From NCBI RefSeq assembly GCF_958453765.1, contig NZ_CAUDZA010000006.1:26232-90231 (forward strand): a stretch of 64,000 nucleotides of DNA, given 5' to 3'. Source of the DNA: Phascolarctobacterium_A succinatutens_B (GTDB taxonomy: Bacteria; Bacillota; Negativicutes; Acidaminococcales; Acidaminococcaceae). The position numbers were made by a program, and so were the translations under genes. How positions within the stretch are numbered: position 1 is the stretch's first letter; each line of letters starts with the position of its first letter. Positions 34,727 through 43,647 of the stretch are shown here, one piece after another. Below the pieces are notes generated by a model that did no database searches, was not told where the DNA came from, and saw nothing but the letters and a program-made list of their open reading frames with translations.

Positions 34727-35574
34727 AACTTTCTAATATATATCATACATATTCCAAGGGCACGCCGTTTGAACGCCTGGCGCTCAATGACGTGTCGCTG
34801 GAGATTTCCAAGGGCGAAATAGTTGCCATTATAGGACACACAGGCAGCGGCAAATCTACCTTAGTACAGCATTTAAACGGCTTGCTGAAGCCGGATAAGG
34901 GCAGCGCAAGCATTGATGACATTGATATTACTGCCAAGGGTGCAGAGGCCAAGACTGCACGCCAGCAGGTAGGCATGGTATTCCAGTATCCCGAGCATCA
35001 GCTGTTTGCGGAAACTGTTTTTGAGGATATCGCTTTCGGTCCGCGCAATAAAGGCTTTGCCGAGGATGAGGTAGAAAAGCAGGTGCGTGAAGCTATGGCC
35101 TTCGTCGGCCTGGATTATGATACCTATGCGCAGCGCTCTCCCTTTCAGCTGAGCGGCGGCCAGATGCGCCGTGTAGCGATTGCCGGCGTAGTTGCGATGA
35201 ACCCGGATTATCTGGTTTTGGACGAGCCTTCCGCAGGCTTGGACCCGCGCAGCCGCAATGCAGTATTCAAGGAAATCATGTCGCTGCACAAGAGCCGCGG
35301 CATTGCCATTGTTTTGGTAACGCACAGCATGGAGGAGGCAGTAAAATATGCTGACCGCCTGCTGGTTATCAACGCCGGCAAGGTGCTGTTCGACGGCACT
35401 CCCGCAGATATTTTCAAGCAGCATGCCGATGAGCTGGTCAAGGTTGGCGTAGATGTGCCGCAGGTTTACAAGCTGGCTGATTTACTGCGCAAAAACGGCC
35501 TGGCAGTGAAAGAGAATATTAAAGACGATATGAGCCTGGTTAAGGCGATTAAGCAAGCAAAGGGGTGGAAATAA
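34717..35574 (+). CDS. ecfA2: ECF transporter ATPase EcfA2
   Basis: Second ATPase of the ECF module, 285 aa. Walker A GHTGSGKST, FQYPEHQ Q-loop, LSGGQMRR signature, Walker B YLVLDEPSAG and THSM switch are intact. It forms a heterodimer with EcfA1. It overlaps both neighbours in a tight operon. Confidence 0.95.
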   Translation: MSIKLSNIYHTYSKGTPFERLALNDVSLEISKGEIVAIIGHTGSGKSTLVQHLNGLLKPDKGSASIDDIDITAKGAEAKTARQQVGMVFQYPEHQLFAETVFEDIAFGPRNKGFAEDEVEKQVREAMAFVGLDYDTYAQRSPFQLSGGQMRRVAIAGVVAMNPDYLVLDEPSAGLDPRSRNAVFKEIMSLHKSRGIAIVLVTHSMEEAVKYADRLLVINAGKVLFDGTPADIFKQHADELVKVGVDVPQVYKLADLLRKNGLAVKENIKDDMSLVKAIKQAKGWK

Positions 35575-36389
35575 TGCTGACAGATATAACCTTAGGACAA
35601 TATTTCCCCGGTAACTCCTTTATCCATAAGCTTGATCCGCGTACTAAGCTGTTGGCTACCTTGATTTATATCATTGCTATTTTCTTTGCGGTAACGCCGT
35701 TGGCTTATGGCATTCTGACCGCCTTTGCAGCTGTGGTAATTCTTATATCAAGAGTACCGTGGATGCTGGTCTTTAAATCATTGAAGCCTATCTGGATTAT
35801 CGTTATTCTTACGATGCTGATTCATATGTTTACAGCTCCCGGTGAGCATATTGTCTTTTCCTGGAAGTTTTTGAGCGTAACTGCCGAAGGTATCGACATG
35901 GGCGTAAAGATGGCTGTACGCCTGATTCTGCTGCTGCTGTTTTCTTCGGTGCTGACCTTTACGACATCGCCGATTGTACTGACAGACGGTATTGAAAATC
36001 TGCTGCGTCCGTTCAAAAAGCTGGGTGTTCCGGCGCATGAGCTGGCTATGATGATGACCATTGCTTTGCGCTTTATTCCTACATTATTGGATGAAACAGA
36101 CCGCATTATGAAGGCGCAGACATCTCGTGGCGCTGATTTTGCCAGCGGTAATATTTTCCAGAGAATGAAAAATATGCTGCCTTTGCTGGTACCGCTGTTT
36201 ATCAGTGCCTTCCGCCGTGCCGATGAATTGGCTGTTGCAATGGAAGCTCGCTGCTATCGCGGCGGTGAAGGACGTACGCGCATGCATGAGCTGGCATATG
36301 CCGGCCGCGATTACCTGGCCTTTGCTTTGATTATTATACTGGCGGTTGGCCTCGCAGTACTGCGCTGGGGGAATGTATGCGTACAATAA
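35574..36389 (+). CDS. ecfT: ECF transporter transmembrane protein EcfT
   Basis: Membrane scaffold that couples the ATPases to substrate-binding S-components. It is 271 aa with five or six hydrophobic segments and the two coupling-helix motifs, AQTSRGADF near residue 180 and AMEARCYRGG near residue 225. ATG 35574 overlaps the ecfA2 stop by one base. It overlaps truA by 13 bases. Confidence 0.94.
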   Translation: MLTDITLGQYFPGNSFIHKLDPRTKLLATLIYIIAIFFAVTPLAYGILTAFAAVVILISRVPWMLVFKSLKPIWIIVILTMLIHMFTAPGEHIVFSWKFLSVTAEGIDMGVKMAVRLILLLLFSSVLTFTTSPIVLTDGIENLLRPFKKLGVPAHELAMMMTIALRFIPTLLDETDRIMKAQTSRGADFASGNIFQRMKNMLPLLVPLFISAFRRADELAVAMEARCYRGGEGRTRMHELAYAGRDYLAFALIIILAVGLAVLRWGNVCVQ

Positions 36390-37129
36390 AGCTGGTTGTA
36401 GCCTATGACGGCAGTGCCTATCATGGCTTTCAGAAGCAGAAAAACGTGCAGACGGTGCAAAATGTGCTGGAAGAAGTGTTGACTATGCTGTGCGGCGAAA
36501 AAGTAGTAACCGCAGGCAGTGGGCGCACGGATGCCGGGGTACATGCTTTGGCGCAGACAGTGACCTTTACTACGAACGGACGCATTCCCTGTGCTAATCT
36601 GGTGCGTGCGGCGGCAAGCCTGCTGCCGGAGGATATCGTGGTTGTGAGCGCCGAGGAGATGCCGGAAGGCTTTCACGCACGCTTCAGTGCACAGTGGAAG
36701 ACGTATTATTACAAGCTGCTTGTCAATGAGCACGTAAATCCCTTTATGGTGCGTTATGCCTGGCAGCTGCGTCAGCAGCTTAATCTGAAGGCCATGAACG
36801 AGGCGGCTGAGCTGCTGCTGGGAACACATGATTTCAGTGCTTTCCGAAGCAGCGGCAGTGTTGATACTTCGCCGATAAAAACAATTTATGCTGCCAAGTG
36901 GCAGCAGCAGGGAGAAGAGATTCTTTTCCGCATCAGCGGTGACGGCTTTTTGTATCACATGGTACGCAACATAGTCTGGTCCCTGGTACAGGTGGGAATG
37001 GGCAAGCGTACGGTGCAGGATTTTGCCGCCGAGCTGACGGCACAGCGCTGTGAATTCCTGAACGAGCCTGCTCCGGCACAGGGTTTATATCTGGCGGAGG
37101 TCGGTTATCGGGAGTATCCGCAGCTTTAA
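36377..37129 (+). CDS. truA: tRNA pseudouridine synthase A
   Basis: Makes pseudouridine at positions 38-40 of tRNA anticodon arms. It is 250 aa with GRTDAGVHA near residue 50 carrying the catalytic Asp, and family blocks FHARFSA, YYYKL and GDGFLYHMVRN. It is translated from within the 3' end of ecfT, so BirA control of the ecf promoter would reach it. The order ecfA1-ecfA2-ecfT-truA-rplM-rpsI is common in Firmicutes. Confidence 0.95.
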   Translation: MRTIKLVVAYDGSAYHGFQKQKNVQTVQNVLEEVLTMLCGEKVVTAGSGRTDAGVHALAQTVTFTTNGRIPCANLVRAAASLLPEDIVVVSAEEMPEGFHARFSAQWKTYYYKLLVNEHVNPFMVRYAWQLRQQLNLKAMNEAAELLLGTHDFSAFRSSGSVDTSPIKTIYAAKWQQQGEEILFRISGDGFLYHMVRNIVWSLVQVGMGKRTVQDFAAELTAQRCEFLNEPAPAQGLYLAEVGYREYPQL

Positions 37130-37171
37130 GGGAAAAACTCTTGGAAAATGCTAAAATTTTAACAAAAATAC

Positions 37172-37301
37172 TTGACTTAAACTCTTAAGTTGCGTATAAT
37201 ATATCTACGTGATTTTCCGCTTGATTTCACTAGCCCCGAAATACGGTGAGAAGATCGCAACGAACTGTATATTTGGAAAATATCTAGGAGGGACACAAGC
37301 G
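37172..37301 (+). promoter_or_regulatory. rplM-rpsI promoter and possible L13 leader
   Basis: TTGACT (37172-37177), 17 bases, TATAAT (37195-37200), a strong promoter. The roughly 95-base leader that follows has GAAATACGG and GTATATTTGG segments that may pair. Firmicutes often have an autoregulatory L13 leader here, but I could not confirm the motif. Only the promoter is firm. Confidence 0.6.
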
Positions 37302-37739
37302 ATGAAATCTTTTATGGCTAATCCGTCTAACATCGAACACAAATGGTACGTTGTTGACGCAGCTGATAAAACTCTGGGCCGCCTGGCTGCAGAGGTTGCA
37401 AAAGTCCTGCGCGGTAAACACAAACCGACCTTTACCCCGCACATGGACACCGGTGATCACGTAATCATTATCAATGCAGATAAGGTTGTTCTGACCGGCA
37501 AAAAACTGACTCACAAAATCTATTTCCGTCATTCCGGTTATCTCGGCGGTGACAGCTATGTAAAAGCTGGCGACATGCTGAAGAAAAACCCTGTAAGAAT
37601 GGTAGAGCTCGCTGTTAAAGGCATGATTCCGCACAACAGCCTCGGCGCTCAAATTTTCTCCAAACTTCATGTATATGCTGGCAGCGAACATCCGCATGCA
37701 GCTCAAAAACCTGAAGTAATGGAAATCAACGTTAGATAA
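37302..37739 (+). CDS. rplM: 50S ribosomal protein L13
   Basis: Early-assembly large-subunit protein, 145 aa. Conserved blocks are WYVVDAADKTLGRLA, the HMDTGDHVIIINADK stretch and a MIPHNSLG motif near residue 108. AGGAGGGAC lies before ATG 37302. The frame is open upstream but without a better start. It is followed 21 bases later by rpsI. Confidence 0.97.
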   Translation: MKSFMANPSNIEHKWYVVDAADKTLGRLAAEVAKVLRGKHKPTFTPHMDTGDHVIIINADKVVLTGKKLTHKIYFRHSGYLGGDSYVKAGDMLKKNPVRMVELAVKGMIPHNSLGAQIFSKLHVYAGSEHPHAAQKPEVMEINVR

Positions 37740-37760
37740 TATCCGGGAGGGAACAAATAA

Positions 37761-38153
37761 ATGGCAGTAGTTACTTATAACGCAACTGGTCGTCGTAAAT
37801 CTTCTGTTGCTCGCGTTCGCCTGGTTCCGGGTGAAGGCAACATCGTTATCAACGACCGTGAATTGAACAAATACTTTGGTCTGAAAACCTTAGAGCTGAT
37901 TGTTAACCAACCGCTCGAAGTTACCGAAACCAAAGGCAAATATGACGTACTCGTTAACGTAAACGGCGGCGGCATTTCCGGCCAAGCTGGTGCTATCCGT
38001 CACGGCATTGCTCGCGCTCTGCTGAAGGTTGACGCTGAATTCCGTCCTGCTCTGAAAAAAGCAGGCTTCCTGACTCGCGACCCGCGCGAAAAAGAACGTC
38101 GTAAATACGGCTTGAAGAAAGCTCGTAAAGCTAGCCAGTTCTCCAAACGTTAA
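37761..38153 (+). CDS. rpsI: 30S ribosomal protein S9
   Basis: Small-subunit head protein whose C-terminal tail reaches the P-site tRNA. It is 130 aa with ATGRRKSSVARV at the start and the conserved KKARKASQFSKR basic end. GGGAGGG precedes the ATG. Confidence 0.97.
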   Translation: MAVVTYNATGRRKSSVARVRLVPGEGNIVINDRELNKYFGLKTLELIVNQPLEVTETKGKYDVLVNVNGGGISGQAGAIRHGIARALLKVDAEFRPALKKAGFLTRDPREKERRKYGLKKARKASQFSKR

Positions 38154-38202
38154 TTTTTGGTTTACTGTCAAGCACCAATCACAAACACAAATCGCACAAA
38201 TT

Positions 38203-38235
38203 ACTCCGCAACTATTGCAGTTGCGGAGTTTTTGT
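38203..38235 (+). terminator. terminator of rplM-rpsI
   Basis: ACTCCGCAACT (38203-38213) pairs perfectly with AGTTGCGGAGT (38219-38229), then TTTTG. Confidence 0.88.
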
Positions 38236-38493
38236 ATTGTCTGTGTTGGTGGGGGTTCTATTTGTGAAACACCGTTTTGGCTGGCATTTTGTTATTGCAA
38301 TCAAAGCCGGTGAGAATAGCACAGATTATGATGCTTTAATTTCGGTATTTCAAAGGAATTTACGGTTTACGAATATAAGTTGCCTCATCAAACAGCATAA
38401 TCAGATATTTTGGAATTGTGCTTTGTTCAAATGTTAATAAGTTTACATAAAAAAATGCTCGTGGTTAAAATTATATAAAAATGTAATTTTAGC
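38236..38493. other. non-coding gap before the GltS-like gene
   Basis: About 260 AT-rich bases. One reading frame (38237-38437, 66 codons) runs through it, but it starts inside the rpsI terminator tail, has no convincing ribosome site and shows no recognisable protein pattern. A GGTGGGGG at about 38249 precedes a GTG at about 38264 in the same frame, so a degenerate or very small gene cannot be ruled out. No other feature seen. Confidence 0.3.
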
Positions 38494-38566
38494 TTGTCAA
38501 AAACCTATGAAACATATATACTATAATAAATCGGTCTATTTTCGGACTGAAATAGTATATATGTTT
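38494..38566 (+). promoter_or_regulatory. promoter overlapped by a 57-bp interrupted palindrome
   Basis: Promoter TTGTCA (38494-38499), 17 bases, TATACT (38517-38522). The -10 box lies inside the left arm (38510-38524) of a perfect 15-bp inverted repeat whose right arm is 38552-38566. Between the arms is a smaller TCGGTC/GACTGA stem. The element ends just before the ribosome site AAAGGGG. It looks like an operator. Confidence 0.6.
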
Positions 38567-38582
38567 TGAAAGGGGTATTGTT

Positions 38583-39761
38583 TTGTTTACAAGTATGTTT
38601 TTTTATTTATTCATCTGCCTGTTGCTTTTTGGCATTGGTGACGTTTTAGGCGTTGCGACAAAGGCAAAGGTATCTGCTGTATTTGTCAGCCTGATGCTTT
38701 TCCTTGTTGGTTTTATGACAGGTGTTCTGCCGCCGGATATTATTAAGCTCGCCGGTCTTACCGACATTGGTAAATGGTCTTTGATTTTCGTAGTATTCAG
38801 CATGGGTACCAGCCTGAATATTAAGCAGCTGATTGCTGAATGGCGCACAGTTGCAGTTGCTGTTTTATCCATGATTGTTTTGATTGCCGGCAGTGTTGTG
38901 CTGATTCCGGTAATCGGTTATCAGGAAACTATTGTCAGCATTCCTGTTATTAACGGCGGTATCGTTGCTACCCAGATTATGACCAGCGCTGCTATGGATA
39001 AAGGCTTTGCTATGGCTGCTGCTTTGGGTACTGTTTTATACGCTGTGCAAAAATTCTTTGGTACTCCTGTTGCTTCTTACTTTGGACTGCGTGCTGCTAA
39101 GGAAGCATTGGCGGAGTTCCGTCGTACCGGTGTTAATCCTTATGCACCGAAGGAAGAGGTGCATGGCGGTGCAGCTCCTAAAGAAACCTTCTTTGAAAAA
39201 CACAAAAAATTCTACGGTCCTTTTGCTTCACTGACTATTGCAGCCTTATTCAGCTGGCTGGCATTTGTTATCGGTAAATATACCGGCCTGAGCGCTACCA
39301 TCTGGGCTTTGATTTTAGGTGCCGTAATGGGCAGCACCGGCCTTGTTCCACCGAAAATCCTGGATCATGCAAAATCCTCTGGTATCTTTAACGTTGGTGT
39401 ATTTGCGGTAATTATTCCTTCTCTGGCAAAAATTAAAGTCAGCGATTTGCTTGTACTGAGCTTTAATACCATTATGGTATTTATCGTAGTATTTGTTGTA
39501 CTTTTCCTGTTCTTCTATATTCTGCCGCTGTGGAAAATCCTGGGCAATAGAAACCTGGCTATGGGTGTAGCTGTAATGCAGCTTTTGGGCTTCCCGGCAA
39601 CCTATCTGGTAGCAAACGAAATTGCGATTGCTACAGGTGAAACGGAAGAGGAAAGGCAGGTTGTCAACGATGCCATTATGCCGAAATATCTTGTAGGCGG
39701 TTTTGCTACCGTTACTACCTTCTCGGTAATTACTGCCGGTATTTTGGAGAAATTCCTGTAA
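38583..39761 (+). CDS. GltS-like sodium/amino-acid carrier (tentative)
   Basis: A 392-aa membrane protein with about ten hydrophobic segments and a charged cytoplasmic loop at residues 175-215. Features that recall the glutamate:Na symporter (GltS)-type two-half fold are the glycine-rich VINGGIVATQIMTSAAMDKG near residue 120 and repeated short discontinuous helices, but I do not recognise a definite family signature. The start is TTG 38583 with AAAGGGG 8 bases upstream; ATG 38595 is too far from it. It is followed 20 bases later by gamma-glutamyltransferase, so gamma-glutamyl compounds or glutamate are sensible substrates. Confidence 0.6.
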   Translation: MFTSMFFYLFICLLLFGIGDVLGVATKAKVSAVFVSLMLFLVGFMTGVLPPDIIKLAGLTDIGKWSLIFVVFSMGTSLNIKQLIAEWRTVAVAVLSMIVLIAGSVVLIPVIGYQETIVSIPVINGGIVATQIMTSAAMDKGFAMAAALGTVLYAVQKFFGTPVASYFGLRAAKEALAEFRRTGVNPYAPKEEVHGGAAPKETFFEKHKKFYGPFASLTIAALFSWLAFVIGKYTGLSATIWALILGAVMGSTGLVPPKILDHAKSSGIFNVGVFAVIIPSLAKIKVSDLLVLSFNTIMVFIVVFVVLFLFFYILPLWKILGNRNLAMGVAVMQLLGFPATYLVANEIAIATGETEEERQVVNDAIMPKYLVGGFATVTTFSVITAGILEKFL

Positions 39762-39781
39762 GTTGGTAAAGGAGAATAGTA

Positions 39782-41392
39782 ATGTTTAAATTTGATGCAC
39801 AAAATTATCCGTATGCTTCTAAACGTAGTGTTGTTTATGCTAAAAACGGTATGGTATGCGTAGGTAATCCTACCGCTGCTTCCGCAGGTCTGCAAACCTT
39901 GCTTAAGGGCGGTAACGCAATTGATGCTGCTATTACCGTTGCAACCTGTCAGCCTGTAGTTGAGCCTACCGGTAATGGCTTGGGCAGTGACTGCTTTGCA
40001 CTTATCTGGTATAAGGGTAAGCTGTATGGTATTAACGGCAGCGGTCCGGCTCCGATGGCTGCTTCTATCGCAGCTTTGAAGGAACGTGGCTTTGATAAAA
40101 TTCCTCCCTATGGTGTTGAGCCGATTAACGTTCCGGGTGCTGTAGGTGCGTGGATGGAAATTCACAAAAAGTTTGGCAAGCTGCCTATCAAAACTGTTAT
40201 GGAACCATCCATCAACTATGCGGAAAACGGCTATCCTGTTTCTCCGAACATGAGCCGTCTGTGGGAAGAGGCTGACGGCTTCTATACTAAATATAAAGAC
40301 AGACCGGAATTCAAAGGCTGGTTTGATACCTTTGAGCCTAACGGACATTGGCTGCAGCCGGGCGAAGTATTCAAGAATCCCGATATGGCTAAAAGCCTGC
40401 GCCTGATTGCCGAAACCTATGGCGATGCTTTCTATAAAGGTGAGCTGGCAGATAAGATTGACGCTTTTATGCAAGAACATAACGGCTTCCTGCGCAAGAG
40501 CGACCTTGAAGCCTACAAACCGGAATGGGTTGAACCGCTGAGCGTTAACTATCGCGGCTACGATATCTGGGAGCTGCCTCCTAACGGTCATGGTATTACT
40601 GTACTTATGGCGCTGAATATTCTCAAGGGCTATAACTTTACCGAACGAGATACTGTAGAAACAATGCACAAGCAAATCGAAGCTATGAAGCTAAGCTTTG
40701 TTGATACTAAAGAATATGTTGCCGAGCCTTCCTACATGAAGGTTACTGCCGAGCAGCTTTTGAGTGAGCGCTATGCCGCAGACCGCCGTGCTCTGATTAA
40801 TGATAAAGCACTGGAGCCGGTTGTAGGCGACCCGCGCTACAGTAGCACTGTTTACTTCTGCACTGCTGATGCCGAAGGTAATATGGTCAGCATGATTCAG
40901 AGCAACTATCGTGGCTTCGGCAGCGGTATCGTTGTACCAGGCACTTCTATTTCCTTTAATGACCGTGCCGAGAACTTCTCCTTTGATGAAAATCATCCGA
41001 ATGCACTGCAGGGTGGCAAGCGTCCGTACCATACCATTATTCCTGCTTTCATGACCAAAGATGGTCAGGCTGTGAGTGCCTTTGGTATTATGGGTGGCTT
41101 TATGCAGCCGCAGGCTCATGTTCAGGTTGCTATGAACATGATTGATTTCGGCCTGAATCCGCAGCAGGCACTGGATGCTCCGAGATGGCAATGGATTGGC
41201 GGTAAAACTGTAGAAGTGGAGCAGGATACTCCTAACCACATTATCCGTCAGCTGCAGCGTATGGGCCATAACGTTGTGGTTCAGCCCGACCCGTATCATA
41301 TGGGCCGCGGACAGATTATTATCCGTGATGAGGATGGCGTGCTGTGCGGTGCAACCGAAAAGCGTACAGACGGACAGATTGCCTGCTTCTGA
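39782..41392 (+). CDS. gamma-glutamyltransferase, cytoplasmic YwrD-like
   Basis: An Ntn-hydrolase of the gamma-glutamyltranspeptidase family, 536 aa. GNPTAASAGLQTLLKGGNA and the NGLGSDCFALIW block match the family. The autocleavage nucleophile is probably T356 in SSTVYFCTADAEGN, aligned with the first Thr of the usual TTH motif; the second Thr and the His are replaced. There is no signal peptide, unlike periplasmic GGT, which places it in the cytoplasm with YwrD-like members. AAAGGAG precedes the ATG. Together with the upstream carrier it would import and cleave gamma-glutamyl peptides. Confidence 0.85.
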   Translation: MFKFDAQNYPYASKRSVVYAKNGMVCVGNPTAASAGLQTLLKGGNAIDAAITVATCQPVVEPTGNGLGSDCFALIWYKGKLYGINGSGPAPMAASIAALKERGFDKIPPYGVEPINVPGAVGAWMEIHKKFGKLPIKTVMEPSINYAENGYPVSPNMSRLWEEADGFYTKYKDRPEFKGWFDTFEPNGHWLQPGEVFKNPDMAKSLRLIAETYGDAFYKGELADKIDAFMQEHNGFLRKSDLEAYKPEWVEPLSVNYRGYDIWELPPNGHGITVLMALNILKGYNFTERDTVETMHKQIEAMKLSFVDTKEYVAEPSYMKVTAEQLLSERYAADRRALINDKALEPVVGDPRYSSTVYFCTADAEGNMVSMIQSNYRGFGSGIVVPGTSISFNDRAENFSFDENHPNALQGGKRPYHTIIPAFMTKDGQAVSAFGIMGGFMQPQAHVQVAMNMIDFGLNPQQALDAPRWQWIGGKTVEVEQDTPNHIIRQLQRMGHNVVVQPDPYHMGRGQIIIRDEDGVLCGATEKRTDGQIACF

Positions 41393-41420
41393 TTTTAGTG
41401 CAGCTTAGTAAAAAACTATT

Positions 41421-41459
41421 TCCCCGGTATTGCGTATTTGCGCGATATCGGGGATTTTT
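41421..41459 (+). terminator. terminator of the carrier-GGT operon
   Basis: TCCCCGGTAT (41421-41430) pairs with ATATCGGGGA (41445-41454), then TTTTTG. Confidence 0.82.
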
Positions 41460-41618
41460 GCAATGCTGAAGAAGTTAAGCTTGCCGATATCTGTGGTAAA
41501 AGAAGAAGCTCTTAAAATTTTGCAATATCTTTGTGAAAAACAAAAATAAAAAAAGGATTTTGGATATACTTGCAAGAATTAATAATAGTTACGAAGCTGT
41601 GTGAAGGAGTGAAAGCAA

Positions 41619-41996
41619 ATGATAGTAGGCGTAGGCTGTGATATTATTGAAATAGAACGTATTGCCCGGGCAATAAAGAGCGAATCTTTTATCCGGCGAG
41701 TGTTTACTGCTGAGGAAGCTGCCTATTGTCAAAGAAGAGGACAGCAAGCGGCAGCAAGCTTTGCAGCACGCTTTGCTGCTAAAGAAGCAGTGCTGAAAGC
41801 ATTGGGAACCGGTCTGCGCGAAGGCTCTCTGCAGGAAATAGCCGTAGACAACGATGGGCTGGGAAAGCCTTTGGTGCAGCTTAGCGGTCACTTTGCAATG
41901 CTGTCCAGACAGCTTGGCGTAAAAAATATACAAATCAGCCTGAGCCATAGCAGAGATTTTGCTGTGGCCTATGTGATAATGGAGGATGACAAATGA
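41619..41996 (+). CDS. acpS: holo-[acyl-carrier-protein] synthase
   Basis: Transfers 4'-phosphopantetheine from CoA to acyl carrier protein. It is 125 aa with GVGCDIIEIERI (Mg-binding Asp near residue 8) and AARFAAKEAVLKALG (Glu near residue 57). GAAGGAG precedes the ATG. It overlaps the next gene by 4 bases; acpS next to nnrD/E is a common pairing. Confidence 0.95.
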   Translation: MIVGVGCDIIEIERIARAIKSESFIRRVFTAEEAAYCQRRGQQAAASFAARFAAKEAVLKALGTGLREGSLQEIAVDNDGLGKPLVQLSGHFAMLSRQLGVKNIQISLSHSRDFAVAYVIMEDDK

Positions 41997-43543
41997 AATT
42001 AGTAAATGTACAGGAAATGAAACAGTTTGATCAACTGGCGACAGCGGAATATGCTGTACCGGGAATCTTATTGATGGATAATGCAGCGCAGGCTGTTGCC
42101 GATGCTGTTAATGATAGCTTAGATGAGCTGGATGGAGAAAGCGTAGTTGTTTTTTGCGGTGGCGGCAATAATGGCGGCGATGGCTTCGGTGCTGCCCGTT
42201 GGCTACAAAATTACGGTGCAAGAGTGCGCGTTTTTGTCGTAGGCAAGGCACTCGAGGCTGTGACTGGTGATGCTGCGGCAGAGCTTGCAATGCTGCAAAA
42301 AACTGATGCTAAGGTAGAGGCTGTTGCCGGCGAGGATGACTGGGTAGTAGCTGAGCTTGCTGCTGCGAAGGCTGATATTTTGGTTGATGCTTTAACAGGA
42401 ACCGGCTTTCATGGCGAGCTTGAGGGCGATTTGCTGCGTGCCTGCAGACTGATGAATGACAGCGAAAAATATATTGTTGCTGTTGACGTACCGACAGGTG
42501 TAAATGCAGACAATGGTGCTGTTTCTGAAAATGCTGTACGTGCGGATAAAACCGTGACGATGGCTTTGTTGAAAACCGGCCTTTTGCTCTATCCCGGCCG
42601 TGAATATTGCGGTGACATTGAGCTGGCAGATATCGGTATGCCTGCAAAAATGGTAGAGGAATGTGCCAGCAAAAAATATCGTCTGACAGACGATATTGTG
42701 CGCGAGCTGCTGCCGCTGCGTAAAGCAGATGCGCATAAGGGCGATGCAGGACGTGCTGTTATCTGTGCCGGCAGCCCCGGCTTCACAGGTGCTGCTGCTT
42801 TGAGCAGCTACGCCGCAGTTAAGGCCGGTGCAGGCTTGGTAGCGCTTTATACTCCACTCAGCAGCCGTGATGTGCTTGCAGGCAAGCTCACGGAGGTTAT
42901 GGTACACGGACTGCTGGAGCGTATGCCCGGTATCCTTGGAGGCGGCGCAACAGGCGATGTAGTTAAAAATGCTAATGCTGCCGATGTACTGGCAATCGGC
43001 CCCGGCTTGGGTACAAGCGAAAGTACGCAGCAGGTGGTGCGTGATATCCTGCTGCAGGTGCAGGTACCTGTTGTTATTGATGCGGATGCATTGACAGCAT
43101 TACAGGGACATACGGAAATTCTGACACAGATGCAGGCAGCAAAGGTGCTGACTCCGCATCCCGGTGAGATGGCACGTCTTATCGGCAAGGAAATCAGTGA
43201 AATTAATGCTGACCGTATCAATATTGCCGCACAATATGCTCAGGAATGGAATGCTGTGCTGGTGCTCAAGGGAGCACCGACCGTTATTGCCTGCCCAGAT
43301 GGCACTGTTTATGTCAACAGCACAGGCTCCAGTGCTTTGGCTACAGGTGGCAGCGGTGATGTGCTGACAGGTATCATTGCCGGTCTGGCAGCGCAGGAGA
43401 TTACTTTGCAGGAGGCTGCTGTTTGCGGCGTTTACCTGCACGGAAAGGCTGCAGATATCAGCGGCATTGATATCGGGCTGGCAGCAGGTGAGCTGGCGCA
43501 GTTTTTGCCGGAGGCTCGCTGTGAGGTTTTGAAGGGTAATTAA
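41993..43543 (+). CDS. nnrD/nnrE: bifunctional NAD(P)H-hydrate repair enzyme
   Basis: A 516-aa fusion of two repair activities for damaged NAD(P)HX. Residues 1 to about 215 form the YjeF-N epimerase, with CGGGNNGGDGFGAA and VDVPTGVNADNG. Residues about 220-516 form the ADP-dependent dehydratase of the ribokinase-like fold, with KGDAGRAVICAGSPGFTGA, LTPHPGEMARL and the ATGGSGDVLTGIIAG catalytic end. Both halves appear complete. Confidence 0.95.
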   Translation: MKLVNVQEMKQFDQLATAEYAVPGILLMDNAAQAVADAVNDSLDELDGESVVVFCGGGNNGGDGFGAARWLQNYGARVRVFVVGKALEAVTGDAAAELAMLQKTDAKVEAVAGEDDWVVAELAAAKADILVDALTGTGFHGELEGDLLRACRLMNDSEKYIVAVDVPTGVNADNGAVSENAVRADKTVTMALLKTGLLLYPGREYCGDIELADIGMPAKMVEECASKKYRLTDDIVRELLPLRKADAHKGDAGRAVICAGSPGFTGAAALSSYAAVKAGAGLVALYTPLSSRDVLAGKLTEVMVHGLLERMPGILGGGATGDVVKNANAADVLAIGPGLGTSESTQQVVRDILLQVQVPVVIDADALTALQGHTEILTQMQAAKVLTPHPGEMARLIGKEISEINADRINIAAQYAQEWNAVLVLKGAPTVIACPDGTVYVNSTGSSALATGGSGDVLTGIIAGLAAQEITLQEAAVCGVYLHGKAADISGIDIGLAAGELAQFLPEARCEVLKGN

Positions 43544-43647
43544 TGCTTTACCGGTAATTTTGTTTACAGACTTCTGTAATTAGTGTTAAAATAAATTGTT
43601 GAAGTAAAATCTTCGGTAAGAGTGTGTAAGTTTGCGAGGTGGAACTA

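Noticed and set aside
38237..38437. A 66-codon plus-strand frame after rpsI
   Set aside because: It starts in the terminator tail, has weak initiation signals and no recognisable pattern. Listed only as part of the intergenic note.
43639..43647. GTG 43639 as the amidase start
   Set aside because: That GTG lies within the GAGGTGG ribosome site. TTG 43648 gives the right spacing and a normal signal peptide.
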